From contig JAKNDB010000096.1 of assembly GCA_024305405.1 (NCBI GenBank), positions 62,001 through 126,000 of the forward strand: a stretch of 64,000 nucleotides of DNA, in the 5' to 3' direction. Under the pieces are notes generated by a model. The model was not told the origin of the DNA, searched no databases, and worked only from the letters and a program-made list of their open reading frames with translations. Position 1 is the stretch's first letter; the number at the start of each line of letters is the position of its first letter. Origin of the DNA: Dirofilaria immitis (taxonomy: Eukaryota; Nematoda; Chromadorea; Rhabditida; Onchocercidae). Shown here piece after piece: positions 1 to 18,224 of this stretch. Made by a program: the position numbers and the translations under genes.

Positions 1-4
1 TGTT

Positions 5-181
5 CTAAAGCATCTGTATTTTAATTGAGCCCATATTCCGAGCTTCTATTCCAACTTTTGTAAATACAACGAATTCATGCTTTTCTAGATTTATTTTGCA
101 CAGTGATAAATTATTCTTCTTGGTTATTTTGCCGTCCAGCCAAGTTACGCGTTCTTTCAGCTTCGGCAAAGTCTCATTCAA
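5..181 (-). CDS. Orphan terminal exon, unidentified
   Basis: On the minus strand an acceptor-like ...ATTGACAG at 182-189 is followed by 59 codons with no stop until TAG at 5-7. The peptide is lysine-rich and mixed hydrophobic (it opens LNETLPKLKERVTWL), unlike the low-complexity translations around it. There is no ATG, so it would have to be a last exon. It could end the CASC3-like gene to its right, but that gene's last recognisable exon ends in phase 1 and this frame needs phase 0, so an extra exon or a different gene is required. I do not recognise the family. It may be a chance open frame. Confidence 0.25.
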   Translation of the reverse strand: MNETLPKLKERVTWLDGKITKKNNLSLCKINLEKHEFVVFTKVGIEARNMGSIKIQML

Positions 182-848
182 CTGTCAATAATTGTACGAG
201 ACATTTGACAGTGAATGCACGTGGGCTGAGCGGCAATTCAACCTAAGTTTTTAGATGCGTAAGAAGCTTGGAGTTTCCCTTTTTCTTTTTTTGTTACCAG
301 GTCTCATAATATATGAAATTCGGTAGTCTGCTTTGGCAGAATATGCATGCATTTCTTGAAATGTATTATATTTTACTGTGTTCGGTGATTTTTTTCCTAC
401 AGTTTAGTTTGTTAAATTGTTTTGTTTTCTTCGCGTTCTTTTAATAACGTACATTTCGCTACTGTATTGAAGAATTTTTCATGTTTCGAACGAAACGTGT
501 AAATTGTTTGTGCTGGTATAAATTATGATTATTTTATTTGATCATTACAAAAATTCCAGTGATTGGAAATAATATAATTTCAGTAATGTAATTATAGGGA
601 ATTCGAAAATTTCATCTTCCATTTCATAAATGTAGCAAATTTTGAATTTTTTGACATTTAAAGTTTTTTTTGTTGCATAATTTGAATTTTGGAACAAAGA
701 GATAAACTTCCTGAGCCTTCAAAGTTTCTGAATGGATAAGAAGAACTGATTTATTAATTAAGTAAATGAAGAATTTAGTCGACATCAACTTCATCCCGTA
801 ATGTTATCTCATTTTATAGATTGTACCTTAAACTAAAAAAAATATTAC
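182..848. other. Non-coding stretch, possible intron or 3' UTR
   Basis: AT-rich sequence with no open frame I can support. It lies downstream of the last clear CASC3 exon and may be its final intron or 3' untranslated region. Confidence 0.4.
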
Positions 849-2788
849 CTTTCTGGATATTCATCGGTGAATTCTTGAAAACTCTGGTTCCATGCTGATC
901 TCGTTGATGATTTGTACTGAAATGATGGTCATCCTTCCGACCACCTCGATTCGCCGGCCTTCCTGCTCCATTCTGTACTGGTCTCCTACGATCACGTCTG
1001 CAATTAATAATATATGTTACTAACGGACCTAAAATAAACGTACGAGAAGTTGTGAATAAATCAGTTTAGCATTCAGGAATTTTTAAAACGATATCCTTCC
1101 TTTAAAAGTGACGAGCATATTAAAGATTGTATATAAATGTGCGATCTTTCTGACTCAATTTAGACTTTGAGATATTACAATAGTGAATCTAAATTTACTT
1201 ACCTATCGTCTGGTTGATGTTGTGGATGATGTGGTAGTGCTCGATTTGAATGTCTACCTCGATTTCCATAATTACTGCCACCTCTAGATGCACCTCGAGT
1301 TTGATTGGAATGTGATGTCGAAGTATTCATATTGCCACTGCCAGTATTTTTACCCTATTGTATTAAGTTTACCCCTTTGTATTTAAGTGGAACAAGATAA
1401 TCATCAAAAAGCTTTAAATTAAATATTTGCGATTTTAACCGAAAGTGTTCGTTATTCGAGAAGCAAACGAAATCTCAAAATAATTTATAGGTTCAGTGCA
1501 TATCGAAGCTTACTTCATTACGGATATCGTAACCATATCTATTCATTAGTTCTCGCTTCGTTTTCGGTCTTTGTGAACGCTCATCGAAACGATCATGCTT
1601 CCACTTCCCATCTGCCCGAGAATGCGATGACGGCTCTGGTGTACGCTCCTCATCAATATTTCTTGAATCATGCATATAGTAGCGTCCGGATTTCGGAATG
1701 AATGCCGGGTTACCCTCAACTTCATCATCATCCGGCTCTGGTTCTTGCTCCTCCTAATTTAGAATGCATAGAAGGATGATAATACATTGAGATTATAACA
1801 AGCATTGTTTCAACAACTTGTTAATGATTTTAAGGCACTATAAATTTAACTGAAGAAATATCTGTTTGCGAAGCAGCTTATAAACAATCCAAGGCTGTTA
1901 AGTATTTAAGGTACTCTCTTCTTAACATTATGCATGTGTTAAAATTACATAACAAAAAAAAGCTTCACATGATAAAAATAAAGATTCTCGAATGTTTTAA
2001 AACCAACCTCTTCATCATATTCATATCCTTCTTCATCCTGAATATCTTCTGTCTGTTCTTTTATCTCTCCGCTAATTTCAAAAATATCATCTCCTGAAGC
2101 ACCATCAATCTGAGTCGACGATTTGGCATCCACAAAATGATCTGTTTCATCGCTACTTGCTTCTTTATCATCTAGAGAGGCAAATTCCTCTTTTATTTTA
2201 TAATCTTCTTCAAAACCATTATTATCCTTCTCTGTACTTATCCCTCTGATTCCTCCATCCTTGAGATCATTTTCTTCCTTTTCGCCATTAGATGGTATGG
2301 AAGCAGCATCAGATTTTACAACAGCAGAATTAATTCGGCTTTCAGAAGGTGCCGGACTAGAAGAAATTGGGACTTCAGATTCCAAAGCTTGTTCAGAGAC
2401 TATCTTGAAATTATGCTCAGTTGATTCCGATATATTAAAATTCGCTTTATCTTCATCAAAATTGTTGACAGAATCTCGATCTTCAGAAGTTAGCATGGCA
2501 ATAACTTCAGGCCTATTAACATTTGCATCGGGAATAGCATCATTCTCTACAACCGTATCATTGCTAGAAGTTTGCACCATATCCGTTTTCTGTTCGGTTA
2601 TTGTTGATGACGGCTTCTCGACAATGGGAACCGTTGCAGAATTCACAATGAAATTTGAATGCATTTGTTCATTTTTGCATCCTCCAATTTTATGCATGAA
2701 GAAGTCGGCTTCTCCATAGTATCTTTCATTTGTTCCTTCATATCAGAAACACTTATAGTATTAGTGGTAGTTGTCGCATCAGCATTGA

Positions 2789-2829
<41 letters not shown>

Positions 2830-2933
2830 ATAGTAGTAGTATTAACAGTATTGGCACTAATTGTAGTGATAGTAGTAGAGCTAGCTTCAGGTGTAGGTGG
2901 TGTTTCCATTTCCACCTCAGCCACTGCTGACAT
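849..2933 (-). CDS. CASC3: CASC3/Barentsz (MLN51), exon junction complex core protein
   Basis: CASC3/Barentsz binds eIF4A3 and RNA in the exon junction complex and acts in mRNA localisation and nonsense-mediated decay. Exons on the minus strand: about 2008-2933, 1514-1753, 1203-1354 and 849-997, with matching phases (0, 0, 2). Exon 1514-1753 encodes the SELOR core: acidic lead-in EEQEPEPDDDEVEGNP, then NPAFIPKSGRYYMHD, KWKHDRFDE and the terminal motif YGYDIRNE. The first exon is disordered, with a Thr-rich tract coded by an ACT repeat followed by Ser/Asp/Glu-rich sequence. The two 3' exons are rich in Arg/Gly/Asn/His, typical of the C-terminal tail. The start is the ATG at 2931-2933. The first exon changes frame between 2643 and 2742, where both frames are open; one extra A in an A run (2688-2691 or 2672-2676) would restore it. 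The 3' end is not found with certainty. Confidence 0.88.
2790..2829 (-). repeat. (ACT)n trinucleotide repeat coding poly-threonine
   Basis: About 13 uninterrupted units, TAG on the plus strand and ACT on the minus strand, followed by imperfect units to about 2880. It lies in the first exon of the CASC3-like gene and encodes threonines. Confidence 0.9.
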
Positions 2934-3166
2934 TATTATGTTTCTGTTAAGGAGAAACGACTAGCAGTGTTGATAGTAAAAGAACTAAATCCTCCGATCA
3001 ATTATATATCTCCGATCGCTGTTCCTTCTTTTTCTTCTTCTCTCTTTAAAATTATCATTATGCAATAGTAGCAACTTTAGACAGAACCAATCCGACAATC
3101 CAAATTAAAACAATTTCGAATATTGTAACACTATATCGATTATGAAAATATTTGATTTAATCATAT

Positions 3167-3218
3167 GATAAGGATTATAAAAATATCTAAATGATAAGGA
3201 TTATGAAAATATCTAAAT
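3167..3218. repeat. 26-bp tandem repeat, two units
   Basis: Two adjacent 26-base units beginning GATAAGGATTAT and ending AAAATATCTAAAT differ at one base (3167-3192 and 3193-3218). A third partial unit begins at 3219. Confidence 0.9.
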
Positions 3219-3331
3219 GATAATTGTTAAATTCATCGTTGCGATGAAGAATCTGAAATTTCTTCTTAAAACATCATAAGTTTACTTCTCATTCATCATA
3301 TAAACAGATGGAATCAAAATTATCCAAAAAG

Positions 3332-3335
<4 letters not shown>

Positions 3336-3364
<29 letters not shown>
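3336..3364. repeat. (CT)n microsatellite
   Basis: About 14 CT dinucleotides, ending in CTATCTC. Intergenic. Confidence 0.95.
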
Positions 3365-3369
<5 letters not shown>

Positions 3370-3540
3370 ATGGTCCAAAGAGAAATAGTTCAAAGATATC
3401 GCTCAATCTTATTTACTTTAAGTATTTGTTAATAAACATAAGATATTGTTAAGATTAACAAAAAATGATAGATATTACTTATCATTAAAAATGACCAATG
3501 ATGATAAATGATCAATGATAACTTTTGGATGAATTATTTT

Positions 3541-3992
3541 TTCCTTTAACCTTCGAGAATAATTATCATTGATAAACTCATTAAATCGATTATTTGCATT
3601 TCTTATTCAATCCAAAGATTATTCATTTCTAATATTCCTATCTGTATAGATTTTTGGATGATTTATTCAATGGTTAAGCTCTTAGCAAACAATAATAAAT
3701 TACAATGTTAATTATTATTTTTAGATTTTTATTTGTTCAAAAAAAAAAATATCGTAGTATTAATGTATATAAGTAAAATTGTCATTTTATGATTATTCGA
3801 AATTTTATAGTTTTTTTTTTAAATTAAATTAAATTTTTATCAAATTTATGCTAAATAAATTATATTCTTTTTATATTCTGATATGTCTACTTTGTAATTT
3901 TATTATTGAAATATTAAATATTCCTTCGTTTCCTTTAATCTTCAAGAATAATTATCATTGATAAACTCATTAAATCAATTATTTGCATTTCT
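3541..3992. repeat. Diverged direct duplication, about 390 bp apart
   Basis: A block of about 60 bases at 3541-3605 (core AATAATTATCATTGATAAAC) recurs at 3930-3992 with few changes. Weaker similarity extends on both sides: AAGTTTACTTCT occurs near 3280 and again near 4085. This suggests an old duplication of a larger segment. Confidence 0.75.
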
Positions 3993-4816
3993 TTAAAATG
4001 TTAAAATTAACATGAATCATAAAATTAATCATCATCAGAAACTGCATAAATTTATTGTAAAATTTTGCGATGAAAGCATTATAAGTTTACTTCTTTCTCG
4101 CTCATTACATAATCAGAATGTATTAAAATTTCCCGTATCAAAAAATATTAGATCAATGATAGTTCAAAAACGAAAGAAGTATCGATTGTTGTTTCAATTA
4201 GTTATCAATAAATATAATAAGATTTTGTAAATGTTACGAAAAAAAATAAATATTGTTTGTTATTTGAAAATTGATCAATGATAAGAATTTAGTCATTCTC
4301 GATTTATAACAATATCAATTTTGCAATTGCAATTATTATTCCTTCTTTCATATATTGTCAGATATCTAATGAAAGTTAGAATTCACAAATCATACAGATA
4401 GTAGAATGAAAGAGCATTTCTCGGCCATATATGTTGTATACATATATCCTCTTTGCCATATCTCGAATGACTAATATAAAATACATCCCCTATTTCATAT
4501 TGATTGCTACAGTGTATCCTATCCATGACTCTATGGAGAGAAAATTTGCTTAAATTGTATAGCATCCTGAAATTGATGAAAATATAGAGGAAGAGAGATC
4601 ACAGAAATGCTGTGATGATTCTGAAGATTTATATGTTAGCTGATAGTTAAAGTCAATCGAATAGAAGAGGAAGAGAAGGTACGACGAGAATGGACAGAAG
4701 GATAGAAGGGAAGCATTTGTTCATATATCGTCGAGTTTTTCCTATCCAAAACCTTTTTCATTTATTATTCTTTTCACAATAAATGCATTCATTTCTTCAC
4801 TCTTGAGATTGGACTT

Positions 4817-4838
4817 AAAAAAAAAAAAAAAAAAAAAA
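4817..4838. repeat. 22-base A run
   Basis: Uninterrupted adenines in intergenic DNA. No flanking target-site duplication or retroposed gene is apparent. Confidence 0.95.
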
Positions 4839-5385
4839 GAAAATTGCTCAAATACTTACGAACGAGATAGATAGATTGATAAAATATTTATTGATTTTAT
4901 CTTGTCAATCCATTATCACTGACCACGATCAATCCTACCATTTATTATCGTCGCCTTTTAGCATTATCATCGTTATCATCACAATCTATCTTCTTTATTA
5001 TTGTTGCAAAAAGAAATTTACCATAATTTTCTATTTTCTTTTCATCTTTCGTTTATCATTTCTTAACATTAATACTATAAAATTGAGAGATAAAAGAAAT
5101 TTTAGAACTAGAAATTTCATAATTAAATAACAGTTCATTTTAATTACTCTTGTTATATGTTGCAATGAACATTTATGATATCAATAAATATTTTTATATC
5201 CCAATACATAACATATTTAAGGAAATTATTCGATGATAAAATATTTACAATATATATTTGATAAATAATAATTTCATGAATCAAATTTTTTTTTTGAATT
5301 TATAAACTTTTGAAAGTATCTATTATTTTTATTAAAAAAAAAAATAATACATAAAATTTATGTGATCGAAATTATTCGATGAGAA

Positions 5386-5390
5386 TATTA

Positions 5391-5448
<58 letters not shown>

Positions 5449-5464
5449 TATTATTATTATTATT
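5386..5464. repeat. (ATT)n microsatellite
   Basis: About 25 ATT units with single interruptions (TTG near 5392, ACT near 5445). Read on the plus strand it gives a poly-leucine open frame, which I take to be an artefact. Confidence 0.95.
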
Positions 5465-6455
5465 CAATAATTCTTTTATATCATCTATTTATTTTCTGTT
5501 ATTTTTTTCTTTTTTAAATTTATTTAAATTATTACAGAAATTTATTGTCGAAATTTATCTTTAATTTATGCAATTGATTGAAATCAATCAATTGAATTGG
5601 AACAATAATTTTTAGATATGAAATTTCCTATTAATAATTATAATAATAATAATAATATGGGTTATATATTGAATGCCTTATCAATATATTGAGATTATTT
5701 CATTGCACACTTCTTTATCATCTGATTTTCATTTTTTAAACATGTTTATTTATTCCTAAATTCTCGACATGTTATAAACAATATTATTTATCTCATATAG
5801 CTAAGATCAATTAGATTAAATTAGACAAAATTAACTCTAGCTTGATTAGATCAATGCAAATGAAATAAAATTAATTTGAATCGAATTAAATTAGGATGAA
5901 TTTGAGTTATTAAAAAATTTATCAACAAAATGATGAGATATTTCAACTTCGAATAGTTAAAGTGACATTTTCGAATTGAATGGAATTGGAATTTATATAA
6001 ATGTATGAAATTGATTGAAATAGAATATTTATGCAACTTATACCTCATCTCCTTCCATTATTACGACATCTTTCTAATTATTCCTGATGGTTTTCACCCG
6101 ATAACTAAATACAGACACCATTCGGTGTTGGGATTTCACGTCGGCCGCATCCAGTTGCTTTCCGTTTCTAGCATCTTTGTGAGTGATGCTGGCATAGTTC
6201 TTGCATTCTCGTGACATTCATTTGGCGAGCGAAACTTGCGATCTTTTTGGACAGGTGAATAGCATATCAGTTATTATTATGAGAAAGGAGAAAAATGCCA
6301 ACGTTATAACATCGATTGTTTTTTTCTTTATTTTTGAAATTTTACATAGATGTTTGGAACATTTTGTTCTTATTGAAAGAAATAAATAAATTTCAGGAAA
6401 ATGACAATATTCTGGCGAATATTTCCATCATATCAAAGTAGTAAGTGTTAAAAGC

Positions 6456-12659
<6,204 letters not shown>

Positions 12660-14333
12660 ATTTTGAAAAATTATTCTTGGAAATACAGGAAGCGATGGAA
12701 GGAGGTCATAATTTTTAAGAATTTCTTAGAATTATTGTATTGATTGATTTTTTCACATAAATTGTTTTTGTTCAGTGCAGTACTTTTTTCCGGTGACTAT
12801 TTGGCTGCAGTTGATTGCAATTGTCTATGAATTTTCTAAATGAAGTTCATGACATTTTCTATTACAAATCATTTTTTTTTCACTCGCTATTTAGATGGTA
12901 AGTTAACAGTAAAGTTATACAGTTTACATAAATAAAGAAGGATTTGTTTCACAATTCCAATGAAGTTTCCTGTTAAATATTTAACATAAGCAGGCAAACT
13001 TTGAATCTTTTTTCATCTAATTTTTTTGTAATTGATATGTATATGTGACATATATTTAAATATTTTTAAAGAATCTTCAAATACGGACGTGTCATAAATG
13101 CTACCTATCTTGGGATATTGATTTCGGCGTTTTATTCTTTCAATTGTCTATCAGTCAATTTGCTCATCGATGCAAATAAGTTTTTCAATTGTCGTTGTAT
13201 ATTGCTACTATGCCATTTATCATTTGCGAAGATATTTTATCCGTTGCTGGTCAGTAGCATATCAGCATCTCCGTTATCATTTTGTTATCTTCTCATTTAA
13301 TATACAATCCATCAGCTATGATGTAATTCCTTAATCGTTCCGAGAACAGAAGTTGATAGCATCTGTTAAATTTTATCTCTTAATTAATCCACTAGTAAGT
13401 TTCGGTAATTTTTTATCATATATTTACTATAATTTTCAAATTTTTTAAGTTTAAAATTTATCCGATTCTGTCATTTTAAATAAACATTGTATAATAAATT
13501 AATGCGGTGATTTTTTCGATATATTTTGATCATATTATTGTATCAGATTTGGGGATATTTGTATGTTTCGCAAACGTTATTATTGAAATTATATAGTTTG
13601 CAGATAAGATGATACAGTGTTACTTTATGACAAGGAAAAATTTGTTGCTTATTAATGAGTGCCACCAATTACAATATCTGATATGTTCCGGATTCTTTCT
13701 AAAATATCTTGCTTGCAAATAATTTTTGCTATCCTATCTTATAGGAAAAGTATCACTAGTTTTCCAATTTTTCTATCATCCGGCTCATTTTCTATCATTT
13801 CTAGATAATCTAGTCGAGCTGTTACATCTGGTTTAATTTTTTTTCTTTATTATTAATTGATAATCGTTGAAATATAATAAATACCTCAGAAAGCTTGAAA
13901 TTTGGGGATTTTAAAGCATCTTGCTTCTTCATCTTAGATAATATATTTTCGAATTTGAACGAATAAATGCATAAAGTTTTGCTGTACTATTATGCAGAAG
14001 TTTGTATTAGCATTCTCGGAATACAAATATGGCGGACTGGTTTCAGTAGCAAATATAGCAATGAAAAGAACATTATTCATTTCTGCGGATAAAAAATGAT
14101 TCAATAATGTTGATTAATAAAATGCTATCTACTAATCCATTCCTTCAGCATTAGAATTAGAGCAGGATTATTTAGAAAGAAACTGGTTAATGAATTTGTA
14201 CGTTCTAAGTGCAATTGCATGAATTTTGAGATTTGCATTCTCGAGATATAATACGCATAATGCTATATGAAGTTTTATACATAAAAATTTTATCAGTTTC
14301 ACATGCTTTCTTAATGGTTCTGGTAGCATAATT
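12660..14333. other. Intergenic, ARHGAP39 to CDKAL1
   Basis: AT-rich spacer. It should hold the ARHGAP39-like 3' untranslated region and the CDKAL1 promoter. I see no repeat or conserved frame. Confidence 0.5.
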
Positions 14334-17300
14334 ATGGAGGATATAGAAGATGTTGTTCATCTTCCTACAGTCGTTAATTTGAAGCAGCAACATGTAACTG
14401 TAAGGAAACGTATGAAAGGTGATGGAGAAATATTTTACGGTGATAGTTTTGTTCCTGGTATGTACATTATTCATTTTATGATCGATATTTCGTTTAATTT
14501 ATTACATGTTGATTCATACCATTATCGGCTCATGTATTTTGCACATTCTCATAAAAATTAGTAAGATTTTGCAGTTCAAATTTGAAACAATAACTAGAAT
14601 CATTATTGATCATAATCCATTTAATTTAGTAAAATTCTCATGATAATAATAGCTGACAGAATTTTGCCTTTGTATTCCTAATTTAATAGATTTTTTTTCA
14701 GGAACACAGAAAATCTATATAAGGACATGGGGTTGTACACATAATACAAGCGATTCGGAGCAAATGGCTGGTTTACTTTCAGCAGCTGGTCATCAACTGA
14801 CCAATAAAAAGTCAGTTATAATTGTCTGCTATCATCCTTATTTTATTTGATCAATTAATTTCGTGATTGAAAATTTTTGAAACTTTATTTATCATATTGT
14901 GTTATCAGATTTTTAGGAAGATGCATCTTTATGGATATTAAACAGCTGCACTGTGAAAACACCATCTGAAACACAACTCGAAAATATGGTTAGGGAAGCT
15001 CGAAAATTGAATAAGTTTATCGTTGTTGCTGGTTGCGTATCTCAGGTAATGACTCAGGGAACTGGAAATTTTCGGACATGGTGGTGATAACTTGGTTTTG
15101 AAATTTCATTATATTTTACTCAAATCTCATATGACTATTTAAAAGTTTTGATATATTATTTATAAGTTTTGAAAACTTATAAATAATAATTTTATGTTTG
15201 GCATCCTCTTTTTTGAGTATTTTATACATATATTTTGTACTATTTAATACTTTTAAGGCCGAACCAAATTTGCGATTCTTGGAAGGAATCTCAATAGTTG
15301 GAGTTAAACAGATTGAATGTGTAACTCAAGCAGTGGAGGAAACATTGAAAGGAAATTGTGTTCGATTCTTGTCGCGAAGAAAACCAAATTCTAATTTGCT
15401 TCTTCCAAAAATACGGAAAAATAAATTTATAGAAGTTAGTGAGTACGATTTGTATATATTGGATGCAATATATTTCTTAAAGTTTTAAGTTTTATTAATC
15501 CGGAAAGTTTTTCTTTCTCAGTCTTTAAATTTTTTGAATTGCAAAATTTAATCTTATTTATATCTTCGTATTTATAGTTTTTGTGAAATATAATATATAA
15601 GCGAGCAGGGTTAAAAATAACATTTTATTAAGAAATTCAGGCAGATTGGTATGTTATGTAATTTTATTTCCTTTCAAACGAATTTATAAGTAAAACAGTT
15701 TTTGCGGAGCATGAATGAATCATATTTTTAGATACTTGCGATTAGTAGTGGTTGTCTTAATCACTGCACATATTGCAAAACAAAATCGGCTCGTGGAAAT
15801 CTTGTTAGCTATCCACTGGATATCTTACTGGAACGAGCACGAAATGCTTTTGTTGATGGTTGCAAGGAACTTTGGTTAACATCCGAGGATCTAGGCGCTT
15901 GGGGTCGCGATATTGATATGGTTTGTTTTTTTTTGCTGTTTTTATCTCTCTTAATAATATTTCATGTTAAGGTAATTTGTCCTGTCTTATTGAAGAAAAA
16001 GAAATAAATAGTTAATAACTACTTTGCAATTCAGTTTTTAATGTTTCTCTCCACTGAACGCTTTCTAACAATATATTTAGACGACAAATTTTCTAATGTG
16101 TGTACTTGAGAAACATCCTCTCTCTCTCTTGCTTCTTTTTCATGTCGGAATTGGTTATTTGACATTTGCTAATTATTACCTAGCGAGATTACAAATGTTC
16201 TTTTTATTCTATATTAATTACTACCTGAAAAGATTAAAAACTCGAACTTATTTCTCTTCTTCTATTGAAGTATTTTATTGTCTCGTTTATACATTTTTAA
16301 TTGGTCCAAATTGCCTAATTTTATGTCTAATAAAAGACGGAAAGAAGACAAAGAAATGGAAGAATTTCTTGCATTAATCCTAATATTAATGAAATATCTT
16401 TATCCTTCATTTTTTACGAAAATTTTTTTGCATCTTTTTCCTAATAATGAAAGAAAAATTATTGCCACAACCTGTTGGAAATAGTTTTCTGTTTTAGGTT
16501 TTACCAGATTTGCTAAATGCCTTGGTAGGAATCATTCCTGAGGGATGCATGTTACGATTGGGAATGACGAATCCACCTTATATACTCGATTTTCTCGAGG
16601 TGAATTTGTCTAATCTTTTTTCTATAGACGAAAAATTGCCCCAAATTTTATTTTCAGAATTTAAACATTTCACATGCTCGGATGAATTTAATTTAATGCT
16701 ACTGAATCTTCTGTGAATTTTAGGAAATTTCGGAAATTTTAAATCATCCGAGAGTCTACTCTTTTCTTCACATACCTGTTCAATCGGCAAGTGATGCTGT
16801 ATTATCAGATATGAAACGTGAATATTCTTGTGCTGATTTCTGCCGAGTTGTTGATTATATGACTCAAAAGTTAGAATATTTTAGGATTTGAATTCTAGAA
16901 GAAAAGGCATTTTTAGTAAAACATCAACCGAAACATTATTCTTTATATATTATAATGAACAAATTTTAAAAGCTATTTAAAATTCTATGAAATTGATTTG
17001 TTAATATAATTTAGAATTTTTAAATATATTTGTGAATAGGGGCTATACATAAGCAGGTCTTAAAAATCGAAGTCCAAATCTGTCATCTCATACGAGAAAG
17101 GAATATTTTGCAGCGTTCCCAACATTTACATAGCGACAGATTTCATTTGTGCTTATCCAACCGAAACAAAGAGTGATTTTGAAGAGAGTATGGCATTAGT
17201 ACGGAAGTATCATTTTCCTTCATTGTTCATTAATCAATTTTATCCAAGAATTGGAACCCCGGCCGCAAATCTGAAGAAAATCGATACCATTGAAGTATGC

Positions 17301-18224
17301 TTCATGATTTTTCAAGAAACTTCAAAATCCAATGAACGTCTTGAATATTCTCATGTGAAATTAGAATTAGTAATACAGGATAGATAAGATAACGGAGGCA
17401 AATCAAAAAGTATGAAACAAACCAGCAGTACATTGTTCTGGGTTGATCAGTAAAACCAATTTGATCTGAATTATTCATGATCAAATAAAAAGTTTAAGTC
17501 GTTAAATGATTAGTATGTTTATCTTTTGAAAGCCTATTCAAAGACATATATTGGATATGAATGATCTTGATATTTGATGGAAGTGCATCTAATTTCCAAG
17601 GTGGAATTAAATGTTGCGATTATCTTAATGAAATGGAATTTTCAACATTTCTGTTATAGTAAATGTCCAGTTTAACGAAATCTAGGTTTATCTCAGTCAT
17701 TTCCAAATTCTTTTAGCTATATTGAGGGTAATACTTATGACTAGATTGAATTCAGATTACTACCAATGATTAATTTATGCTCGTTCGATTATATATTGAT
17801 TTTTTAGAATTTTAATTCAAGTTACAAATTTAAAATAAACTGTGTTTCTTAGGCTCGTCGTCGAACCGCAGAAATGTCAACTCTCTTCCGGTCTTATTCA
17901 AGATACAATAAAGAACGAATCGGTGAAAGGCATCGAGTCCTTGTTTGTGAATTGGCAACTGATCAACAACATTATGTAGGCCATAACAAATACTACGAAC
18001 ATTTTCTTATACCTTCGAAAAAGTGTCTCTTGGGTAACTGGGTTGAAGTACGTGTCGAAGATGTTTCTAAATTTTATATGAAAGCTATGTTAATAAGCAA
18101 TGATACCAATGCATGGTTAAGTAGTGGTCTGATAACTAGTGTTTCAGTTCCGACGTACAGTTATTGGTTGACTGCTTTTAGTACAGTTATTTCGATTTTT
18201 ATTTTTTGGTTGTTGTTGTTATAG
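14334..18224 (+). CDS. CDKAL1: CDKAL1, threonylcarbamoyladenosine tRNA methylthiotransferase
   Basis: Radical-SAM enzyme that adds the 2-methylthio group to t6A37 of tRNA-Lys(UUU). Exons: 14334-14457, 14702-14810, 14917-15045, 15258-15434, 15732-15920, 16498-16599, 16724-16869, 17114-17294, 17853-18224; about 509 residues. The UPF0004 domain has its three cysteines (TWGCTHN, LNSCTVK, VAGCVSQ). The radical-SAM cluster is [12 protein letters not shown] (CxxxCxxC), followed by [25 protein letters not shown] and [19 protein letters not shown] domain begins at [12 protein letters not shown]. The last about 20 residues (from SYWLTAFST) are a hydrophobic tail anchor, as in ER-bound animal CDKAL1. 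Exon 2 ends in phase 2 while exon 3 needs phase 0. One more A in the run 14806-14810 would repair it and match the family length; use of a weak GT at 14817 is the alternative. Confidence 0.95.

Larger units (their letters stand above)
2934..6455. other. Divergent intergenic region between CASC3 and ARHGAP39 genes
   Basis: 3.5 kb of very AT-rich sequence between two divergent genes, so both promoters should lie here. It holds a two-unit 26-bp tandem repeat, a CT microsatellite, a diverged duplicated block, a 22-base A run and a long ATT microsatellite, listed separately. Small open frames (for example 4012-4230 and 4876-5130) have low-complexity translations and no recognisable motif, so I do not call genes. 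Confidence 0.6.

Noticed and set aside
2659..2964. Plus-strand Val/Ile/Ser-rich frames over the TAG repeat
   Set aside because: They are antisense shadows of the CASC3 Thr tract; the minus-strand frame joins to a SELOR domain.
5379..5564. Poly-leucine open frame
   Set aside because: It is the plus-strand reading of an ATT microsatellite.
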